Below are positions 1 to 7,652 of a DNA stretch of 23,602 nt, one piece after another. Under the pieces are notes generated by a model. It made no database searches. It was not told where the DNA came from and worked only from the letters and a program-made list of their open reading frames with translations. The stretch lies in the NCBI GenBank assembly GCA_002254415.1, contig NJDR01000002.1:1-23602 (forward strand). Direction: 5' to 3'. Positions within the stretch are counted from its first letter, which is position 1; every line of letters begins with the position of its first letter. Source of the DNA: Candidatus Aenigmarchaeota archaeon ex4484_52 (lineage in GTDB: Archaea; EX4484-52). The position numbers and the translations under genes were made by a program.

Positions 1-201
1 TGGTGCATCCAGAAGATGCCCTGATATTAAAATATCTGATTAGTTATGGATAACTAAACACACTCACAATGAAAAATTATTTTACAATGTGTTCAGCAAA
101 GGATTGTCCAAGCATTATGTATAAGAACTAATTAGAGAAACATTAGTGGTATATTATATAATTAACTTCTTATAGTTTGACTTGTGGAAGCAAAAGTTTA
201 T

Positions 202-906
202 TTACCATAGCGTCAATACAACAGAAACAATATTATTATCATTTGAAGTTAAGTATTTTGTTGTTTGCTTAAAAGGAACAAGAGCATTAATATAATTTCC
301 GCAATTTGCAATATTTTTTTTTATTATTACAAATTGCCCTTCTTTGTCAATTTCTTCAATATAAATTCTTTTTTTTGTAAAAACAGAAGTAGAATTTGTT
401 TTATACAAGGGACCTGTTGTAAAAGTGCCATTAGCTAAATAAACACAATCATAATAACTGGTTTTTTTTTCAACAATTGCATTATATATTTTTCCTTCCA
501 ATAAAAAAGTTCCGGTGTAATTTTGGCCTTCTTTTGTAGTGGTAATTATAATTGGAACTTCATCTATTTTAATATTATATGAATAATTTTTTACTTTAAA
601 TAAACCCGCTATTTCATCATATTTTGCTTTATTTAACGCATCGTTTGGATTAAGCAAATCGCAGTTTGACAAATAAGAAACACTATTGTTTATGATAAAA
701 TTTCCTTTGCTTAAATTACCCATTACTCTGTTTACAAATGAGGAAAAAATATATTCATTATTATACTCATTTAAGTGATCAAAAAACTTTGCAGATGAAT
801 TATTAAAAAATAATATAATTGCAAAACATACTGAAAGAAACAAACCAACCCCCATTATAAAAGAAATTATTATTTGTGCTTTTTTTTTGCATTTGTTTTT
901 ATTCAT
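202..906 (-). CDS. Pilin-like secreted or surface protein with class III signal peptide
   Basis: The 234-aa product begins with a short Lys-rich leader (KCKKKAQ, residues 5-11) followed by a hydrophobic stretch to about residue 34. This is the layout of an archaeal type IV pilin (class III) signal, with likely processing between Ala10 and Gln11 by a prepilin peptidase. The remaining ~220 residues are polar and carry at least seven N-x-S/T sequons (for example NNS, NLS, NYT, NGT, NST), which fits an N-glycosylated extracellular protein. The hydrophobic helix would act as the pilus-core or anchoring segment. No enzymatic motif is visible. It is transcribed leftward and divergently from the gene fragment at 971. 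I infer a pilin-like or pseudopilin-like surface subunit; the exact role is not identifiable. Confidence 0.72.
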   Translation of the reverse strand: MNKNKCKKKAQIIISFIMGVGLFLSVCFAIILFFNNSSAKFFDHLNEYNNEYIFSSFVNRVMGNLSKGNFIINNSVSYLSNCDLLNPNDALNKAKYDEIAGLFKVKNYSYNIKIDEVPIIITTTKEGQNYTGTFLLEGKIYNAIVEKKTSYYDCVYLANGTFTTGPLYKTNSTSVFTKKRIYIEEIDKEGQFVIIKKNIANCGNYINALVPFKQTTKYLTSNDNNIVSVVLTLW

Positions 907-970
907 TGTAAATAAACTATTTTTTTATTTTAAAAATTTATTTAAAAATTAACAATATAAATGATAATAA
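907..970. promoter_or_regulatory. Divergent AT-rich promoter region
   Basis: This gap separates two divergent genes. On the right-hand side an ATTTATTTAAAAA tract lies about 23-33 nt before the ATG at 971, the spacing of an archaeal TATA box on a leaderless gene. On the left-hand side, reading toward the ATG at 906, the sequence ends ATAGTTTATTTACA directly before ATG. Almost the same ending (ATAGTTATTTACG) precedes the DUF131 gene at 14281. Confidence 0.45.
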
Positions 971-1153
971 ATGGTTTCAAAAAAAGAGATTATAACAGAA
1001 GTTTTTAAAATCTACAAAAAAAGAAATGACTTTGTTTTTACAAATAATTTAATAAAAGAATTTGTTAGAAAATTTAAATCAAAAACCAATCCCTATGATA
1101 TAACCAAATTAGACGGTACTTCTAACTTGACCTCCTATAATTTAGGCACATAA
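971..1153 (+). pseudogene. N-terminal fragment of an unrecognised gene
   Basis: An ATG with a good TATA-like tract upstream opens a 60-codon frame. The first ~48 residues look like real AT-rich host coding sequence: a basic helical start (MVSKKEIITEVFKIYKKRND) and then NPYDITKLD. The frame then runs into sequence of different texture and stops at 1151-1153. The NPYDxTKxD stretch reminds me of the start of longer hypothetical proteins common in DPANN genomes, but I cannot name the family. The abrupt change near 1110 and the short length suggest a gene truncated by deletion or insertion, not a true 60-aa protein. Confidence 0.45.
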
Positions 1154-1530
1154 TCCAGAGCCCAATATATCTCTCTGCCTCTTCGTCACTTCAGTCATCT
1201 CAGCATCCCTATTCTGCAGTTTTACTTTCTTTATTTCTCCAGTTCAAGCCATGTCTCAATGCTATATTTTTGTTCAAGTTTTGCGCATCGCATCATATCA
1301 AAAGTTGAATCGTAGTAATAGTGCAACCATAATAAAAACCATCCTCTTTACTACTTCGTCTTTCTGTGTATTTAATGACGAGAAGTCAGATATCCTTTTT
1401 AGTGTTCTGAAACACTTTTCCAACATCTTTCTCTTTGTACATACTCGAGCATTGTTCCTATTGTAAAATCCCTATGTAAAAAATAACATCGTACTAAATT
1501 TTAGAAGATGTTTTGTCCTTGCAATTTTTA
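1154..1530. other. Non-coding or decayed stretch of distinct composition
   Basis: No intact gene is supported here. The stretch is visibly less AT-extreme than the flanking genes. On the minus strand, protein-like pieces are broken by stops, for example MYKEKDVGKVFQNTKKDI followed by a stop and then YTERRSSKEDGFYYG. This could be the remains of a transferred gene or insertion sequence. A 71-codon plus-strand frame at 1251-1466 is rich in Phe/Leu/Ser and resembles no protein I know. Confidence 0.4.
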
Positions 1531-1638
1531 TGTGTGGATTACTGACAATTATCAAAAGATTTGAAATAATACTCAATCTTTTGAATTTTTTCTTCAAGTT
1601 GGCTAAATTTCATAAAAAATCAAGAAAAATTTGACTTT

Positions 1639-1767
1639 TTACTTACGGGTAAACCACTTTTCTATCTTGTTGTTTATGTATTTTGCAACAGAGAGTAAAT
1701 CATCATATCTGGAATAATATGCAATTACTTTTTTAATTTCTTTTGTTAAATATCTATATTTTTTCAT
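1639..1767 (-). CDS. Small basic protein or gene remnant, 42 aa
   Basis: A 42-codon frame begins MKKYRYLTKEIKKVIAYYSR and ends KYINNKIEKWFTRK. An AAAGG sits directly before the ATG. Codon use is AT-rich and the amino-acid mix (Lys, Tyr, Ile, amphipathic helices) is typical of the surrounding real genes. It is too short for recognition of a family. It lies just downstream of the broken reading frames at 1795-2180 on the same strand, so it may be a small gene or the last piece of that decayed locus. Confidence 0.35.
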   Translation of the reverse strand: MKKYRYLTKEIKKVIAYYSRYDDLLSVAKYINNKIEKWFTRK

Positions 1768-1794
1768 CCTTTGATCTTCTGTTTAGACAGGTGA

Positions 1795-2180
1795 TTATAT
1801 GCACTCTAACGATCCCAAACAATATCTGTTTTTAAGGTTTTCATATTTATTTTCTGCTGATTTTGAAACTCTTCTTACAATTGCGTTCACAGATACAGGC
1901 GTCAATTTAAGTACAAATCCAGAATTAAAAAAGAGGTTGTCTTCCTTAAAACACCTTTGATAAATTTCAATATTACAAGAACCATCATATAAGCCCAATT
2001 TCATTTTAATGGTGTTGTGTTGTGCTTTGGTATGAAAATGTGTCCACAGTATTCTTCAGATATTGTTTTACTCGAGCTTTAATTATTGCTCGTAGTTCTT
2101 CATTTCTTTTTTTAGTTTTTCGTTTTCTGCTATAAGTTCATTCAAATTTATAGCCAGAAATATTGAACAAAAAATTTAAA
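1795..2180 (-). pseudogene. Decayed, frameshifted coding remnant of unknown family
   Basis: Reading leftward, protein-like segments occur in successive frames. First comes a coiled-coil-like LNELIAENEKLKKE segment ending in a stop at 2083-2085. In another frame follows ELRAIIKARVKQYLKN, then SEEYCGHIFIPKHN. Last is an open stretch from 2004 to 1795 containing YDGSCNIEIYQRCFKED and SVNAIVRRVSKSAENKYENL. The pieces join sensibly only if several frameshifts are allowed, which indicates an inactivated gene. No start codon is left at its 5' end next to the HAD gene. I do not recognise the family. Confidence 0.4.
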
Positions 2181-2225
2181 ATTTTCGGTTATTATGAATT
2201 AGCTAAATAAATACCAAATACCAAT

Positions 2226-2906
2226 ATGATAAAAGCAGTTGTTTTTGATCTTGATAATACACTGATTGATTTTATGAAATTCAAAAATGCCTGCATTGAA
2301 GAGTCAGCAGATGCAATGATTGATGCCGGGATTAATTTAAAAAAAGAAATTCTAATAAAAAAAATTCACAAATTATATAATGAAAAGACCTATGAATATC
2401 GTAATATATTTTCTGATATAATAAACCAAAATACTTCAGAGAAGGAAAGAAGAGATAAAATTCTTGCAAATGCAATTATTGCATATCGAAGGGTAAAAAA
2501 TGCTTATCTTGAAACATATCCCGGCACACGATCTGTCCTTCTTTATTTAATAAAGAAAAACATAAAACTTGCAATTGTCTCTGATGCTCCAAGAATGCGT
2601 GCGTATATTCGCCTCTGCTCAGCAAAATTACAAGATTTTTTTGATGTTGTTGTAACTTTTGATGACACAAAAAAAACAAAGCCATCGCCAGAGCCGTTTT
2701 TGTATGCAATAAAAAAATTGAATTTAAAACCAAATCAATGTATATATGTTGGAGACAATCAAATAAAGGATATTGTTGGTGCAAAAAAACTCGGATTCAT
2801 TACTATATTTGCCAAATACGGAACAAAAGAGCTAACAAAAACAAAACATTATGATTATGAAATATCTAATATTAGTGAATTGAGAAAAATTATTGATTCA
2901 ATATAG
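2226..2906 (+). CDS. HAD-superfamily hydrolase (subfamily IA phosphatase)
   Basis: The 226-aa protein has all four HAD motifs: DLDNT (D8 nucleophile, D10), S119 in VSDAPR, K152 in KTKPSPEPF, and GDNQIKD (D177, D182). An alpha-helical cap lies between about residues 15 and 90. Length and the C-terminal YEISNISEL match archaeal subfamily IA phosphatases of the TIGR02253 type, small cytosolic enzymes that hydrolyse phosphate monoesters. The substrate cannot be told from sequence; phosphoglycolate or another small sugar phosphate is possible. A TATA-like CTAAATAAATA lies 18-28 nt before the ATG, so the gene is probably transcribed alone. The next gene is convergent. Confidence 0.88.
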   Translation: MIKAVVFDLDNTLIDFMKFKNACIEESADAMIDAGINLKKEILIKKIHKLYNEKTYEYRNIFSDIINQNTSEKERRDKILANAIIAYRRVKNAYLETYPGTRSVLLYLIKKNIKLAIVSDAPRMRAYIRLCSAKLQDFFDVVVTFDDTKKTKPSPEPFLYAIKKLNLKPNQCIYVGDNQIKDIVGAKKLGFITIFAKYGTKELTKTKHYDYEISNISELRKIIDSI

Positions 2907-3009
2907 TAACACTTTTATTTAACTTGTAGTTTTTTTGAGTGGTTTTTAATATTTGGATTATATATTAGTAAAACATCAAATATGTAATAAAAAACAGAAC
3001 GAGAAAAAT

Positions 3010-4839
3010 TTATGCACTGCTGCATATTTTGTTTTTTACATAATTGAATATAAATTCTTGTTCATAATTGCATATCAAATTATGCATTTTTTCAAATTCA
3101 TCCAAATCATTCAAAGATACAAGCAAAAAGTCAGCATAAAAAATTGTTTGCTTTAAAATATCTTTTCCATAATCATTTGGCGCAACACCAAGAATTATTT
3201 TCTTTTTCTTTTGTTTGTTTTTAATTATAAAGTCAATTATTAGTTTTGAAATCTTGTTTAAACTACTAATATTAATATTCTTGTTTTTTATGTCTAAAAG
3301 AATTACGCCTGTATTTATGAAAATATTTTTTGGAAGATCATTATTGTTAAAATCAAATAATATAATTTCCTTTAAATTATTTAATTCATAATACTGGCTG
3401 ATGATTTTATTTTCATTAAATAATTGATATAATTGCGAATTTGCATTTATATCATTGTCAAACAAAAAATAATAATCATTGAATTTTGACTTTTGCTTTA
3501 AATACTCAATATCTTCTTCACCTGATTGAGAGTCGATTTTAATCATTGTTTTGGAAAAGAATTTTTTGCATAATAAATTTTGACCTAAAGTTTCATCAAA
3601 ATTTTGACTTTTTGGAAAAAAATTATTTTCTAGGTCTTCTATTTGTATTTTTTGATATTCTATTTGTATTTTTTTATTTATTAATTCATTAAGAGTAATA
3701 TTATTTTTATGAATCAGGAATTTATCTATAAATCTTATTTTCATTTCTCTTGCTATTCTTGCCGCATCTGACAATTGGCCCACATTGCCAAAAATAACAG
3801 CAGGGCTTTTGGAGAAAAAAAACAAAGCATTATTTTGAAAATTTTGAGCAATTAAGATATCATCCTGATTAAAGTCCTGTGCTAATTTTGCTGTTGCAGT
3901 TATTTTCTTGTTTAAAACATCATCGCTTGCAAACCTTATTTCCCTTATATTGCTTATGTATATTTTTCCTTTTGAGCAAAACCAATCCATTATCAAATCT
4001 TTATTGTCCAAGACAGAACAGCACTTTGTTGCAAGGGAAATAATTGTTTTTTCCTGGTTTTCTTCTTCGATTTGCGATGCTTTATTTGAAAAATAATTAT
4101 TATAATTATAAAGATCAATATGTTTTATTTTTACATTTTCTTTGTCAAAATAACTCTCTATTATTATTTCATTATTTTTTGTGTCTGGATTTTTAAAGCA
4201 AATAGAGCCAAATGAGTCAATATCCAAATATTCCTGAACAAGTATTGAAAAATTAAGATATCGTATGCTTATTGAATTGACCTTACAATAATAAATAGAA
4301 TGCACATTAAAAAAAGACAAAATAATTTGTTTTATTGCATTTATAACCTGATTTTTCCATATTTTCTTTTTAGAGTCAAAGACAGGAAAACAATAATTGT
4401 TTTCTTCACAATGGTTTTTATAAAATGCAAAGGGTCTTAAAATAGTTGTTTTGTTCCTTCCTGTGATTATTAAGTCCTTTATTTTCTCTCCAATATTATT
4501 CATTGACTTGTCCAAAAAAATGTTTTCACAATGATTGTAAATATTGTTTTTGTATTTTTCATTTTGAATATGGAGATTTTCAAAAATCAATTTCATTTTT
4601 TTTGAAATATTATTTATTGACTCAATATCGTGTTTGCCAGTATTTTCTAATTCATTTAAACACTTGTTAAATTCATTTGCCTGCATTTTCCCAAAATTAA
4701 AAATAGAAATAACATTAGTTATTACAAAACCCTCTGCAACCCTGAATTGTTTTGATTTTAAATTAGCCAGATATTTTATTTTATAATCAATTTCAGCATT
4801 ATTTATTTTTGAATATTCATCCAGATTTATTATTTGCAT
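3010..4839 (-). CDS. Degenerate PEP synthase/PPDK-like protein, catalytic residues lost
   Basis: This 609-aa protein aligns by eye along its length with phosphoenolpyruvate synthase (normally ~750-800 aa). The N-terminus, INLDEYSK then RVAEGFVIT, matches the PpsA start (LDELSK, VPPGFVVT). The nucleotide-binding domain keeps an Arg at 135 (LRPF where PpsA has VRSSA) and VQEYLDIDSFGSI where PpsA has VVQKMVxxDxSGV. The mobile phospho-His domain (about 344-371) reads GQLSDAARIARE where active enzymes have GGxTSHAAIIARE, so the catalytic His is Asp358. Near the C-terminus, ILGVAPNDYGKD replaces GICGQAPSDYPE, so the active-site Cys is also gone. ATG 4839 is chosen because homology begins there; a TTG seven codons upstream is less likely. 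I infer a non-catalytic or repurposed homologue. It is divergently transcribed from the 174-aa gene. Confidence 0.72.
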   Translation of the reverse strand: MQIINLDEYSKINNAEIDYKIKYLANLKSKQFRVAEGFVITNVISIFNFGKMQANEFNKCLNELENTGKHDIESINNISKKMKLIFENLHIQNEKYKNNIYNHCENIFLDKSMNNIGEKIKDLIITGRNKTTILRPFAFYKNHCEENNYCFPVFDSKKKIWKNQVINAIKQIILSFFNVHSIYYCKVNSISIRYLNFSILVQEYLDIDSFGSICFKNPDTKNNEIIIESYFDKENVKIKHIDLYNYNNYFSNKASQIEEENQEKTIISLATKCCSVLDNKDLIMDWFCSKGKIYISNIREIRFASDDVLNKKITATAKLAQDFNQDDILIAQNFQNNALFFFSKSPAVIFGNVGQLSDAARIAREMKIRFIDKFLIHKNNITLNELINKKIQIEYQKIQIEDLENNFFPKSQNFDETLGQNLLCKKFFSKTMIKIDSQSGEEDIEYLKQKSKFNDYYFLFDNDINANSQLYQLFNENKIISQYYELNNLKEIILFDFNNNDLPKNIFINTGVILLDIKNKNINISSLNKISKLIIDFIIKNKQKKKKIILGVAPNDYGKDILKQTIFYADFLLVSLNDLDEFEKMHNLICNYEQEFIFNYVKNKICSSA

Positions 4840-4932
4840 AAAAATAATTTTTAAACCCAATTATTAAATTGTTATTAACTAATAAATTAAACTACATTTA
4901 TTTAAAAATATTTAATATACAAATAATATATT
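4840..4932. promoter_or_regulatory. Divergent promoter region
   Basis: For the rightward gene at 4933, ATTTATTTAAAAATATTT lies roughly 20-37 nt before the ATG and is a good TATA-box candidate. For the leftward gene, TTTAAAAATTATT precedes the ATG at 4839. Neither side has a clear Shine-Dalgarno, consistent with leaderless transcripts. Confidence 0.4.
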
Positions 4933-5457
4933 ATGGTTTATGCAAGAACAAAAATTGTTTTGATGGATTATGTTTTTGGAAATGAAATGGAGCATCAGGG
5001 CACTTCTTTGCACTATAACGGGAAATCTCCATTTGGATTATATAAGAAAATAACATCCTCTTTTAATATGATTTTCGGCATCCCGGAAGGCAGGGTGCAG
5101 GAAGTAAAATATGAAGTAGATAATAGCGGAGAAAAAGAAATATTTAATTCAAAATGGACGGTAATAAAGCAAATGGATGTTTATTCATATTTAAGATTTG
5201 ATATCACATTAAATGGCGACGAAAATAAAAAAACAAAAGGAGGAAAAGCAAATATATCAATAAAGCCAAGAATATTTACAGAATACCCACAGGACAATAT
5301 TATACAGCAAAATATTTTTTATGAAATGGCAAGGCGCCTATGGCATGAAACAGTATATGAAAACACAAGGGATAAATTCATAATAGAAGGACAGAGAATA
5401 ACCAATAATTTTCTCAATTATATTAAGAAAAGTTTTAATCAACTCAATTCAATATAA
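4933..5457 (+). CDS. Conserved-looking hypothetical protein, 174 aa
   Basis: I cannot assign this protein to a named family. It is soluble with no signal or membrane segment. The N-terminal third has SPFGLYKKITSSFNMIFG, a probable amphipathic helix. The middle alternates beta-like strands (VQEVKYEVDNSG, SKWTVIKQMDVYSYLRFDITLNG, KANISIKPRIFTEYP). The C-terminus is helical and charged (ARRLWHETVYENTRDKFIIEGQRI). A helix packed on a curved sheet followed by a long helix would fit a START-like or related alpha/beta fold, but that is only a guess. It ends 54 nt before groES in the same direction; groES has its own TATA-like tract and ribosome site, so co-transcription is uncertain. Confidence 0.7.
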   Translation: MVYARTKIVLMDYVFGNEMEHQGTSLHYNGKSPFGLYKKITSSFNMIFGIPEGRVQEVKYEVDNSGEKEIFNSKWTVIKQMDVYSYLRFDITLNGDENKKTKGGKANISIKPRIFTEYPQDNIIQQNIFYEMARRLWHETVYENTRDKFIIEGQRITNNFLNYIKKSFNQLNSI

Positions 5458-5502
5458 ATATTTTTAAAGTTATCTCATTCATATATTGTATAGGAATAAA
5501 AA

Positions 5503-5508
5503 GGTGAT
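5503..5508 (+). promoter_or_regulatory. Shine-Dalgarno GGTGAT of groES
   Basis: GGTGAT lies three nt before the groES ATG and matches the 3' end of archaeal 16S rRNA. An identical site at 5797-5802 serves groEL at the same spacing. Most other genes here lack such a site, so it marks the chaperonin pair. A TATA-like TTTTTAAAG at 5461-5469, right after the preceding stop codon, could be the promoter. Confidence 0.65.
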
Positions 5509-5511
5509 AAA

Positions 5512-5775
5512 ATGAATATAATACCATTAGAAAATAAAGTTTTGGTGAGAAAACAAAAAGAAGAAGAAAAAACAAAAGGAGGAATTTACATTCCAGATAG
5601 TGCAAAAGAAAAAACACAAATAGGTGTAATAGAGGAAATTGGAAAAACAAAAGAGACAATTTTGAAAAAAGGAGATGTTGTTTTTTACAAAAAATACTCT
5701 GGAGAAGAATTGAAAATTGATGGAAACGAATACCTAATATTAGGGGTATCAGATATTCTGGCAAAACAGGAATAA
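5512..5775 (+). CDS. groES: Co-chaperonin GroES
   Basis: The 87-aa product is a 10-kDa chaperonin that caps the GroEL ring. It starts NIIPLENKVLVRKQKEEEKTKGGIYIPDSAKEK. The GGIYIP segment is the mobile loop that docks on GroEL (GGIVL in E. coli). The C-terminus IDGNEYLILGVSDILA matches the usual IDNEEVLIMSESDILA. It is about ten residues shorter than E. coli GroES because the segment between the strands IGVIEEIG and GDVVFYKK is reduced to KTKETILKK; this removes part of the roof loop region. It sits 30 nt before groEL, with the same ribosome site, and is surely co-transcribed. It is a bacterial-type gene in an archaeal context. Confidence 0.93.
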   Translation: MNIIPLENKVLVRKQKEEEKTKGGIYIPDSAKEKTQIGVIEEIGKTKETILKKGDVVFYKKYSGEELKIDGNEYLILGVSDILAKQE

Positions 5776-5805
5776 AATAATAAAAATAAATAAAAAGGTG
5801 ATAAT

Positions 5806-7446
5806 ATGGCAAAACAATTAGTTTTTGAAGAAAAAGCAAGAATGCATTTATTAAATGGAATAAACACATTAACAAATGCAGTGAAAGTAACTTTGGGTCC
5901 AAAGGGGCGATATGTTGTTCTTGACAAAGGCTTTGGCTCTCCAACAATCACAAATGACGGGGTTACAATTGCAAAAGAAATAGAATTAAAAGAGCCGTAT
6001 GAAAATATAGGTGCTCAATTAATAAAAGAAGTTGCAAGCAAAACACAGGATGATGCAGGAGATGGAACAACAACAGGAACAATACTGGCCGAGGCAATAG
6101 TAAGAGAAGGCCTGAAAAATATTGCAGCGGGTGCCTGTCCAATAGAGTTAAAAAGAGGGATAGACAAGGCAGCAGAAAAAATAGTTGAATTTATTAAAGA
6201 TGAATCACAAAAAGTAGAAAAGCAGGAAGAGATTGAACAGGTTGCAACAATTTCAGCAAATAATGATGAAGCAATAGGGTCTTTGATTGCAGAGGCAATG
6301 CAAAAAGTTGGAAAAGATGGAGTAATAACAGTTGAAGAGGCAAAATCAATGGAGACAACATTAGATGTTGTTGAGGGAATGCAATTTGACAGAGGCTATA
6401 TCTCTCCGTATATGGTAACTGATGCTGAAAAAATGATTGCATCTTTTGAAGATGCATATATTTTAATTACAGATCAGAAAATAAGTTCAATTAAGCCAAT
6501 CGTGTCTTTGCTTGAAAAGGTCTCGCAACAGGGAAAACCATTATTTATAATTGCAGATGATGTTGAAGGAGAAGCACTTGCAACAATTGTATTAAATAAT
6601 ATCAGAGGTGTATTAAAGGTCTGTGCAATAAAAGCACCGGGATTTGGAGATGACCAAAAAGCAAATCTTGATGACATTGCAGTAATTACTGGTGGAACAG
6701 TAATTAGCAAAGACAAAGGAATGGAATTAGAAAAAGTAAATTTGAATGATCTTGGTGTTGCAGGCAAAATAAAGATCGAGAAGGAAAAAACAACAATTAT
6801 TGGAGGAAAAGGAAATAAAAAAGATATTGAAATTCGCGTAAGCCAGATAAAAAACCAAATCGAAAACACGACAAGCGAGTTTGACAAAGAATCACTTCAA
6901 AAGCGTTTGGGAAGAATTTCCGGTGGCATTGCTGTAATAAATGTAGGTGCTGCAACAGAGACAGAAATGAAAGAAAAGAAAATGAGAGTAGATGACGCAT
7001 TAAATGCAACAAAAGCAGCAGTAGAAGAAGGCACTGTTTGCGGTGGAGGAATTGCATTATTGAGGGCACAAAAATATTTAGAAAATCTAAAATTAAACCA
7101 AGCACAGCAAATAGGTGTTGAAATTGTAAAGCGTGCAATAGAGTACCCATTAAGACAAATAATAGAGAATTGCGGAAAAGAATCAGCTCTTATTGTAGGT
7201 GATTTGAAAAAGCAAAATAAAAATATCGGCTACAATGCAAAAACAGACAGAATAGAGGACTTAATAAAAGCAGGGGTAATAGATCCTGCCAAAGTTGTAA
7301 GAACAGAAATTCAAAATGCAGCAAGTATTGCAGGAATGATCCTGACAACAGAGGTCCTTATTACAGACATAAAAGAGAAAGAAAACACACCTCCAACGCC
7401 GCCAATGGGTGGCGGAGGAATGGGCGGAATGCCCGGAATGATGTAA
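5806..7446 (+). CDS. groEL: Group I chaperonin GroEL
   Basis: This 546-aa protein is a full-length bacterial-type 60-kDa chaperonin that folds proteins inside a double ring using ATP. Visible hallmarks are KVTLGPKGRYVVLDKGFG, the ATP-site Asp51 in TNDGVTIAKEIE, DDAGDGTTTGT with Asp86, GAATETEMKEKKMRVDDAL with the ATPase Asp, and a C-terminal Gly/Met-rich tail (GGGGMGGMPGMM). The apical-domain segment is complete. Archaea normally rely on the group II thermosome; group I GroEL occurs in some archaea such as Methanosarcina and several DPANN lineages and is generally explained by transfer from bacteria. It follows groES at 30 nt, and a strong hairpin terminator follows its stop codon, so the pair forms a closed operon. 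Confidence 0.97.
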   Translation: MAKQLVFEEKARMHLLNGINTLTNAVKVTLGPKGRYVVLDKGFGSPTITNDGVTIAKEIELKEPYENIGAQLIKEVASKTQDDAGDGTTTGTILAEAIVREGLKNIAAGACPIELKRGIDKAAEKIVEFIKDESQKVEKQEEIEQVATISANNDEAIGSLIAEAMQKVGKDGVITVEEAKSMETTLDVVEGMQFDRGYISPYMVTDAEKMIASFEDAYILITDQKISSIKPIVSLLEKVSQQGKPLFIIADDVEGEALATIVLNNIRGVLKVCAIKAPGFGDDQKANLDDIAVITGGTVISKDKGMELEKVNLNDLGVAGKIKIEKEKTTIIGGKGNKKDIEIRVSQIKNQIENTTSEFDKESLQKRLGRISGGIAVINVGAATETEMKEKKMRVDDALNATKAAVEEGTVCGGGIALLRAQKYLENLKLNQAQQIGVEIVKRAIEYPLRQIIENCGKESALIVGDLKKQNKNIGYNAKTDRIEDLIKAGVIDPAKVVRTEIQNAASIAGMILTTEVLITDIKEKENTPPTPPMGGGGMGGMPGMM

Positions 7447-7447
7447 G

Positions 7448-7473
7448 GCGATTTTTATAATAAAATCGCTTTT
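7448..7473 (+). terminator. Hairpin terminator after groEL
   Basis: A perfect 8-bp stem, GCGATTTT (7448-7455) with AAAATCGC (7462-7469), has a six-nt loop and is followed by TTTT. It begins one nt after the groEL stop codon. Confidence 0.75.
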
Positions 7474-7480
7474 CATCAAT

Positions 7481-7519
7481 AGTAAATAAACTTTTGAATT
7501 TGCAACAAGTTTATTTACT
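7481..7519. repeat. 13-bp perfect inverted repeat with 13-nt spacer
   Basis: AGTAAATAAACTT (7481-7493) is repeated in inverse as AAGTTTATTTACT (7507-7519). The 15-mer GTAAATAAACTTTTG inside it (7482-7496) also occurs on the minus strand at 191-205, overlapping the stop of the pilin-like gene. It may be a second terminator, a regulatory site or part of a repeat family. Confidence 0.6.
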
Positions 7520-7526
7520 TTCGTAG

Positions 7527-7652
7527 AAAATCCTGTTGTTTTTTATATTCAACCTATTGGATAGATTAAGCCCGTTAGATACATACGATTTGTAATGTTA
7601 TCTAACAGGTTAAAGTCGTGTTTTATCCAATAGGTTGAATTTACAGGATTTT
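7527..7652. repeat. 126-bp interrupted inverted repeat
   Basis: Three arm blocks pair exactly: a 10-mer at 7527-7536 with 7643-7652, a 17-mer at 7547-7563 (ATTCAACCTATTGGATA) with 7624-7640, and an 8-mer GTTAGATA at 7574-7581 with 7599-7606. The tip is a 17-nt loop. Unpaired bulges separate the blocks. As RNA or cruciform DNA it would form one long stem. No coding sequence overlaps it. A 14-of-16 match to one arm recurs at 15862-15877. Confidence 0.75.

Noticed and set aside
3..53. Open frame from the left edge encoding VHPEDALILKYLISYG and a stop
   Set aside because: Could be the C-terminus of a gene cut by the window edge, but 16 residues are too few to support a call.
55..105. Palindrome-like CACAATG...CAATGTG sequence
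   Set aside because: The arms do not pair cleanly as an inverted repeat; only a partial AT-rich symmetry remains.
1251..1466. 71-codon plus-strand frame
   Set aside because: Phe/Leu/Ser-rich with no protein-like pattern; the minus strand shows better, though broken, protein-like pieces.
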